A DNA stretch of 64,000 nt, taken from positions 434,001 to 498,000 of the forward strand of contig NZ_FNUY01000002.1 in NCBI RefSeq assembly GCF_900108245.1. The letters run 5' to 3'. The translations under genes were made by a program, and so were the position numbers. The notes beneath the pieces were generated by a model. It saw only the letters and a program-made list of their open reading frames with translations. It searched no databases and had not been told where the DNA came from. The stretch is from Allobosea lathyri (GTDB lineage: Bacteria; Pseudomonadota; Alphaproteobacteria; Rhizobiales; Beijerinckiaceae). Numbering within the stretch: the stretch's first letter is position 1; each line of letters begins with the position of its first letter. Below are positions 59,408-64,000 of the stretch, piece by piece.

Positions 59408-60352
59408 TCACCCGTTCCGGGTCTTGTAGCTCGCGATATCATCGGCGGTTCCAACCGAGATCGGCGTGACGCCGGTAGCGATCCGCTTGACCAGACCTGC
59501 CAGCACCTTGCCGCTGCCGACTTCGATGAAGTCCGTCACGCCGGCCTCAGTCATCGCCAGCACGCATTCGCGCCAGCGCACGGTCCCCGTGACCTGCGCC
59601 ACCAGTGAGGCGCGGATTGCCTCGGGATCGCTCAGCGGTGCGGCGCCGACATTCGCCATGACCGGCACGCAAGGCGCCTGCATCGAGACCTCGGCCAATG
59701 CCTCGCGCATGGCGTCGGCGGCGGGCTGCATCAGGGCGCAATGGAAGGGGGCCGAGACCGGCAGCAACATGGCGCGCTTGACGCCGCGCTCGGCCGAAAG
59801 CGCGATAGCCCGATCGATCGCCGCCTTGGCGCCGGAGAGCACGACCTGGCCGCCGCCATTATCGTTGGCAACCTGGCAGACCTGCCCTTGCGCCGCGTCT
59901 GCAGCGATCGCGCGGGCGAGATCGAGTTCGGCGCCGAGCAGGGCCGCCATGGCGCCCTCGCCCGCCGGCACGGCCTTCTGCATCGCGTCGCCACGAATGC
60001 GCAGGAGCCTTGCGGCATCGGTGATCGAGAACGTGCCAGCAGCTGCAAGCGCCGAATACTCGCCAAGCGAATGACCGGCCACGAAGGCGGCGTCACGCTG
60101 CAGCGACAGGCCAGCTTCGGCCTCCAGCACACGAATGACTGCCAGGCTGACAGCCATCAAGGCCGGCTGGGCGTTGGCGGTCAGCGTCAGCTCCTCGGAA
60201 GGCCCATCCCACATCAGGGTAGAGAGCTTCTGGGAGAGTGCGGCATCGACCTCGTCGAAGACAGCCTTCGCAACCGGGAAAGCCTCGACCAGAGTCTTGC
60301 CCATGCCGACGGCCTGTGAACCCTGGCCGGGAAAGATGAATGCTGTCGTCAT
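59408..60352 (-). CDS. fabD: Malonyl-CoA:ACP transacylase
   Basis: 314 residues. Loads malonyl onto ACP. FIFPGQGSQAVGMG start and the nucleophile Ser95 in GHSLGEYSAL. ATG at 60352 is the family start. It heads the minus-strand fatty-acid operon and is divergent from rpsF. Confidence 0.96.
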   Translation of the reverse strand: MTTAFIFPGQGSQAVGMGKTLVEAFPVAKAVFDEVDAALSQKLSTLMWDGPSEELTLTANAQPALMAVSLAVIRVLEAEAGLSLQRDAAFVAGHSLGEYSALAAAGTFSITDAARLLRIRGDAMQKAVPAGEGAMAALLGAELDLARAIAADAAQGQVCQVANDNGGGQVVLSGAKAAIDRAIALSAERGVKRAMLLPVSAPFHCALMQPAADAMREALAEVSMQAPCVPVMANVGAAPLSDPEAIRASLVAQVTGTVRWRECVLAMTEAGVTDFIEVGSGKVLAGLVKRIATGVTPISVGTADDIASYKTRNG

Positions 60353-60461
60353 TCGGTCGAGCCTCAAATTCACACTTCGCTTACCAAGACGGCGCTGTCA
60401 CATCGCTGGCGCTGCCAAGTCAAGCGTGGGATGCTACTTTTCTCCTACTCGTCAACGCCGC

Positions 60462-60487
60462 CAAACGGAATTTGCAAACGGAATTTG
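60462..60487. repeat. 13-bp perfect tandem duplication upstream of rpsF
   Basis: CAAACGGAATTTG occurs twice back to back (60462-60474 and 60475-60487) in the fabD-rpsF divergent region, about 220 bases before the rpsF ATG. It could be an operator near either promoter. Confidence 0.7.
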
Positions 60488-60550
60488 GTTGCGTAAGGAG
60501 CCGCGAGGCTGTAACGACCGCCTCCTGTTTGTTCGGCCGGAGGCTGAACG

Positions 60551-60705
60551 GATGGCGGGATTCTGTCCGCAGGTCATCCCGCAGGCTCGTGGTTGCGAGC
60601 CGCCATCCCGTGTCTCCGCCTTCGATGAAATCCTGTCGGGCCTTATCCAGGGGCTCGGAGGGCTCCGCGCCGAACGAAGCAGGGTGAAACTAAGGAAGGC
60701 CAATC
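60551..60705 (+). promoter_or_regulatory. Structured rpsF leader
   Basis: The leader has competing stems: GATGGCG (60551-60557) with CGCCATC (60601-60607), or GCGGGAT (60555-60561) with ATCCCGC (60576-60582). There is also GCTCG/CGAGC at 60585-60600. GGCCTT (60639-60644) can pair with AAGGCC (60696-60701), hiding the AAGGAAGG ribosome site of rpsF. S6-S18 autoregulation by an rpsF leader is known in other bacteria; here it is inference. The rest of the 353-base gap holds promoters and the tandem repeat. Confidence 0.45.
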
Positions 60706-61173
60706 ATGGCATTGTACGAGCATGTGCTGCTCGCGCGACAAGATGTCAGCGCGCAGCAGGTTGAAGCTCTTGTCGAACAGTTCAAGGGCATTATCGAGGC
60801 GAATGGCGGCTCGGTTCCGAAGGTCGAGTACTGGGGCGTGAAGTCGCTCGGGTATCGCATCAACAAGAACCGCAAGGCTCACTACTCGCTGCTGAACATC
60901 GACGCCCCCTCCGCCGCCGTGCTGGAGATGGAGCGCCAGATGCGCATCAACGAAGACGTCCTGCGCTTCCTGACCATCCGCGTCGAGGAGCTCGAGGAAG
61001 GCCAGTCGGCCATGCTTCAGAAGCGCGACCGCGATGATCGCGGCGAGCGTGGCGATCGCTTCGATCGCGGCGCTGGTGGCGGCGACCGTTTCGACCGTGA
61101 CCGCGGCCCGCGCCGCGACCGCCCGCGTCGTGACGACGAAGGCACCGAAACCACAACTGGCGCGGAGGCCTGA
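60706..61173 (+). CDS. rpsF: 30S ribosomal protein S6 with Asp/Arg-rich tail
   Basis: 155 residues. The ferredoxin-like S6 core (residues 1-100) starts [13 protein letters not shown] and includes [19 protein letters not shown] in outline. The tail (about 105-155) is repeats of Asp, Arg and Gly and is likely disordered; alphaproteobacterial S6 tails vary in length. rpsR begins 3 bases after the stop. Confidence 0.96.
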   Translation: MALYEHVLLARQDVSAQQVEALVEQFKGIIEANGGSVPKVEYWGVKSLGYRINKNRKAHYSLLNIDAPSAAVLEMERQMRINEDVLRFLTIRVEELEEGQSAMLQKRDRDDRGERGDRFDRGAGGGDRFDRDRGPRRDRPRRDDEGTETTTGAEA

Positions 61174-61176
61174 TCC

Positions 61177-61422
61177 ATGTCGACTGCATCAGCTGGCGCA
61201 CGCCGCCCCTTCTTCCGCCGCCGCAAGTCCTGCCCCTTCTCGGGCGAAGGCGCTCCGAAGATCGACTACAAGGATGTGCGTCTGCTTTCGCGCTACATCT
61301 CCGAGCGCGGCAAGATCGTGCCCTCGCGCATCACGGCCGTTTCGGCCAAGAAGCAGCGCGAACTCGCTCAGGCGATCAAGCGCGCCCGCTTCCTGGGCCT
61401 GCTGCCCTACGTCATCCGCTGA
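61177..61422 (+). CDS. rpsR: 30S ribosomal protein S18
   Basis: 81 residues, basic. [15 protein letters not shown] start, [25 protein letters not shown] in outline and the conserved end [13 protein letters not shown]. It forms a heterodimer with S6 on the 30S platform. Confidence 0.97.
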   Translation: MSTASAGARRPFFRRRKSCPFSGEGAPKIDYKDVRLLSRYISERGKIVPSRITAVSAKKQRELAQAIKRARFLGLLPYVIR

Positions 61423-61438
61423 GCGGATCTTGGACTTC

Positions 61439-61462
61439 CCGGCGGCGCGTCAGCGCCGCCGG
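61439..61462 (+). terminator. Stem-loop after rpsR
   Basis: CCGGCGGCGC-GTCA-GCGCCGCCGG has a perfect 10-bp stem, 16 bases after the rpsR stop. No T-run. A second hairpin (GAGGCG-AGA-CGCCTC, 61518-61532) follows before the next gene. They may reduce read-through to the DUF2232 gene and rplI. Confidence 0.6.
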
Positions 61463-61584
61463 TTCATCGAACTGATCACTCTTGGTCGCCCGGCGGTGAA
61501 ACTCCTCCGGGTATGTTGAGGCGAGACGCCTCTCACCCTGTCGGGCCTTGAAGGCCTCGAGCAGCGGGACAGCAGGACGAAAGC

Positions 61585-62532
61585 ATGCTTCCGATCGTCG
61601 GCATCGGCGCGGGCCTGGTAGCGGCCCTGCTCTTTTCAGTGGTGATCACAGGATCGCCGCTGGCCGTCGTGCTGTATTCTGCAGCCCCCCTTCCGATTTT
61701 CATTGCCGCGCTGGGCTGGAACCACCGTTCCGGATTGTTCGCCTGTGGCGCCGGTGCTCTTGCCGTGGCTGTTGCGTTGACGCCGTCGGCGGGCGCAGCC
61801 TTTGCCGTCATCATTGCCCTGCCGGCATGGTGGATCGGCTATCTCGCGCTGCTGGCGCGGGGCGACGGGCACGGCACCACCGAATGGTATCCGCTCGGCA
61901 ATCTGTTGATCTGGATTGCCGCCACCGCGACGCTGGCCACGATCGGCAGCGCGCTGGTCATGACGACGGATTACGACACTTACCGCACCGTCATCGCCCG
62001 GGTCATCGAGAACCTGCTGAACGAGATGGTGCGCGGCAAGCTGATCACCCTGCCTGCGGACGTCACCGTCAGCGAACTGGCGCAGGGCCTTGCACCGATG
62101 GTTCCGGTCGGGATCGGCGCGTCCTTCGTGACGACCATTACCGCCAATCTATGGCTTGCCGCCAAGGCGGTTCAGGTTTCGGGCCGGCTGCCCCGTCCCT
62201 GGCCTTTCATTCCCGGCACGACCTTGCCACGCCAGGCGCTGCTTCTGCTGGCGGCCTCCGTGGTGACGGCGCTGCTGGGCGGCTTTATCGGCCTTGCCGG
62301 CGCCGCCATGGCCGGCGCGCTGCTGGCCGCCTTCATGTTCAGCGGACTCGCCATGCTGCACGACCTGTCGCGCGGCCGTCCCTGGCGTACGCCGATGCTG
62401 ATCTCGATCTATGTCGCGCTTGTCGTGATGCAGGCCATCCTGACGCCGCTGCTGGCGGTGGTGGGCCTGTTCGACACTCTTTTCGGCCTGCGCAAGCGGG
62501 CCGCGATGCCTCCACCGCCTCCCACAGCCTGA
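61585..62532 (+). CDS. DUF2232 family membrane protein
   Basis: 315 residues, about eight predicted membrane helices (first at residues 1-25, last ending near 300). It lies between rpsR and rplI, the standard position of this family in Rhizobiales, so it is co-transcribed with ribosomal genes. DUF2232 proteins resemble small-molecule transporters or cell-envelope proteins, and the substrate is unknown. AGGA precedes the ATG. Confidence 0.88.
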   Translation: MLPIVGIGAGLVAALLFSVVITGSPLAVVLYSAAPLPIFIAALGWNHRSGLFACGAGALAVAVALTPSAGAAFAVIIALPAWWIGYLALLARGDGHGTTEWYPLGNLLIWIAATATLATIGSALVMTTDYDTYRTVIARVIENLLNEMVRGKLITLPADVTVSELAQGLAPMVPVGIGASFVTTITANLWLAAKAVQVSGRLPRPWPFIPGTTLPRQALLLLAASVVTALLGGFIGLAGAAMAGALLAAFMFSGLAMLHDLSRGRPWRTPMLISIYVALVVMQAILTPLLAVVGLFDTLFGLRKRAAMPPPPPTA

Positions 62533-62568
62533 AAACACACAAACCGAAGACAACAAGGAGACAAGACA

Positions 62569-63132
62569 ATGGAAGTGATCCTGCTCGAACGCGTCGCCAA
62601 GCTCGGCCAGATGGGTGAAGTCGTGCGCGTGCGCGACGGCTTCGGCCGCAACTACCTGCTTGCCCGCGGCAAGGCGCTGCGCGCCACCGAGGACAACCGC
62701 AAGCGCTTCGAGACCCAGCGCATCGAACTCGAGACCCGCAATCTCGAGCTGAAGTCGGAAGCCGAAGCCGTCGCCGAGACGCTGAACGGCCACTCGGTCG
62801 TGATCCTGCGCCAGTCGGGCGAATCCGGCGTGCTCTACGGCTCGGTCTCGACCCGCGATATCGCCGAATCCCTGACCAGCGACGGCTTCCATGTCGCGCG
62901 CAGCCAGGTGACACTCAACGCGCCGATCAAGACGCTCGGGCTGCACACCGTGCCGGTCGTGCTGCACCCGGAAGTCTCGGTCACCGTCACCGTCAACGTC
63001 GCCCGTTCGAAGGAAGAGGCCGAGCGCCAGGTCCGCGGCGAGAACGTCACGGCCCGCGAGGAATTCGACCTCGACGATCTCGGCCTTGAGGTCGGTGCGG
63101 CGCTGGCCGAGGCCGGCGAAGACGATCGCTGA
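62569..63132 (+). CDS. rplI: 50S ribosomal protein L9
   Basis: 187 residues, longer than the 149 of E. coli. The N domain ([34 protein letters not shown]) and long connecting helix are normal; the C domain ends in an acidic tail after residue 165. AAGGAGA precedes the ATG. A terminator follows. Confidence 0.97.
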   Translation: MEVILLERVAKLGQMGEVVRVRDGFGRNYLLARGKALRATEDNRKRFETQRIELETRNLELKSEAEAVAETLNGHSVVILRQSGESGVLYGSVSTRDIAESLTSDGFHVARSQVTLNAPIKTLGLHTVPVVLHPEVSVTVTVNVARSKEEAERQVRGENVTAREEFDLDDLGLEVGAALAEAGEDDR

Positions 63133-63158
63133 GCCTTCCCGGCTTCGCAACGAGTCAA

Positions 63159-63188
63159 GGGGCGCCATGGCAACATGGCGCCCTTTTC
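63159..63188 (+). terminator. Rho-independent terminator of rplI
   Basis: GGGCGCCAT and ATGGCGCCC form a 9-bp stem with a 6-base loop, followed by TTTT. It begins 27 bases after the rplI stop and closes the rpsF-rplI unit. Confidence 0.85.
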
Positions 63189-63348
63189 GTTGGACGGGCT
63201 GTGGACTGCGGGGATGGCGGATTCGGTGCTGGCGCAAACCGTCAGGGTGCTAGATTAACGTCGCTTCCGACTCAGGCCAGCTTGCGACTGAAACGCGGCT
63301 GCCTTCCGGGTTTGAGCAACCAGCCACTCGTGATGATCAGGATGGCCA

Positions 63349-64000
63349 TGGCCACTGCCACCGCCCTCGTCGCCCGCCTCGACAATCGCGAGGCCGAATA
63401 CCGCGTCCAGCCTCACAATATCGAGGCCGAGCAGGCGCTGCTGGGCGCGATCCTGGTCAATAACGACGCTTTCTACCGGGTCTCCGACTTCCTGCTGCCG
63501 GACCATTTCTTCGAGGCGATCCACCAGCGCGTCTTCGAGCTGATGTCGAGCCTGATCCGCGCCGGCAAGATCGCGACGCCGATCACGCTCAAGACCTTCG
63601 TCGGCGAGATGGATCTCGGCGGCATCACCGCCTCGCAATATCTTGCCCGCCTCGCGGCGGAAGCGACGACCGTCATCAATGCGCAGGACTACGGCCGCAA
63701 CGTCTACGACCTCGCCATCCGTCGCCAGCTCATCGGCGTCGGCGAGGAACTGGTCAACGTCGCCTATGACGCCCCCGTCGAGATGCCGCCGCGCGAGCAG
63801 ATCGAGGAAGCCGAGCGCAAGCTCTATGAACTGGCCGAGAAGGGCCGCTACGAAGGCGGCTTCCAGAAATTCGACGGGGCTCTGCGCACCGCGATCGACA
63901 TGGCCGCGAGCGCCTATCAACGGGCCGGCGGCCTGTCGGGCATCTCGTCGGGCCTGCGCGATCTCGACCAGCGGATGGGCGGCCTGCAGGGCTCAGACCT
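63349..64000 (+). CDS. dnaB: Replicative DNA helicase (3' truncated by window edge)
   Basis: The first 217 residues are visible and the frame is open to the last base. QPHNIEAEQALLGAIL and DHFFEAIHQRVFELM are the DnaB N-terminal domain. The linker and the start of the RecA-like domain (ISSGLRDLDQRMGGLQ) appear at the edge, so the Walker A site lies beyond the window. ATG at 63349 is preferred (AGGA five bases upstream); 63343 and 63334 are in frame. Usual rplI-dnaB order. Confidence 0.95.

Noticed and set aside
1..64000. tRNA genes, rRNA genes, CRISPR arrays, insertion sequences, prophage genes
   Set aside because: Intergenic regions were read on both strands; none showed cloverleaf, repeat-spacer, transposase or phage features.

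Overview
The window is a compact, high-GC chromosomal stretch of an alphaproteobacterium. Gene order (trpG-trpD-trpC-moaC-moeA-lexA; comEC beside gltX-gltA; bamA-lpxD-fabZ-lpxA-lpxI-lpxB; rpsB-tsf-pyrH-frr-uppS-cdsA-dxr-rseP; lptF-lptG-lptD-pdxA-rsmA; fabD-fabG-acpP-fabF-mltG-yicC-gmk; rpsF-rpsR-DUF2232-rplI-dnaB) is that of the Hyphomicrobiales (Rhizobiales). A Bosea/Bradyrhizobium-like source is my inference, from the GC content, an intergenic palindrome with GTCATTCCGGGG ends, a direct-repeat SOS box before lexA and a CtrA-type TTAA-N7-TTAA site. I saw no tRNA, rRNA, CRISPR array, insertion sequence, prophage or plasmid signal. No gene looks broken; the first and last are cut by the window edges.

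Layout. 1-2.5 kb: a truncated HerA-like ATPase and an aldo/keto reductase. 2.6-7.6 kb: a tightly packed tryptophan, molybdopterin and lexA run. 7.6-14.1 kb: comEC facing lexA, then gltX, gltA and an orphan tripartite-tricarboxylate binding protein. 14.1-29.7 kb: one long minus-strand block, read from rpsB (29.7 kb) down to lpxB (14.1 kb), covering translation (rpsB, tsf, frr), UMP kinase, undecaprenyl phosphate, CDP-diacylglycerol, DXP reductoisomerase, the RseP protease, BamA and lipid A synthesis. A VOC-family gene (26.3 kb) sits inside it on the plus strand. 29.9-39.6 kb: minus-strand YjbR protein, small secreted protein, pncA, dnaE, lolD-lolC, proS and coaD. 39.7-46.6 kb: chemoreceptor, ABC-F ATPase (plus), lipoprotein, holC and pepA. 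46.8-53.6 kb: plus-strand lptF-lptG-lptD-pdxA-rsmA. 53.6-60.4 kb: minus-strand fatty-acid synthesis, mltG, yicC and gmk. 60.7-64 kb: plus-strand rpsF, rpsR, DUF2232, rplI and the start of dnaB.

The genes form a cell-envelope factory. FabD/FabG/AcpP/FabF/FabZ supply acyl chains to LpxA/LpxD; LpxI and LpxB build the lipid A disaccharide; LptF/LptG/LptD export LPS; BamA inserts LptD and other barrels; LolD/LolC release lipoproteins; UppS and MltG serve the wall.

I found no clearly new multi-gene system. The items most worth a second look are small or regulatory: a 36-residue membrane protein with its own promoter and a CtrA-type box (35.3-35.5 kb), a 40-residue membrane protein at 41.9 kb, overlapping SOS-box geometries before lexA, structured leaders before rpsF, rpsB and pyrH, an S2 protein with a helix-hairpin-helix-like tail, a 144-bp palindromic repeat at 44.1 kb, and the lack of surA between lptD and pdxA, where a 15-codon upstream ORF overlaps the pdxA start.
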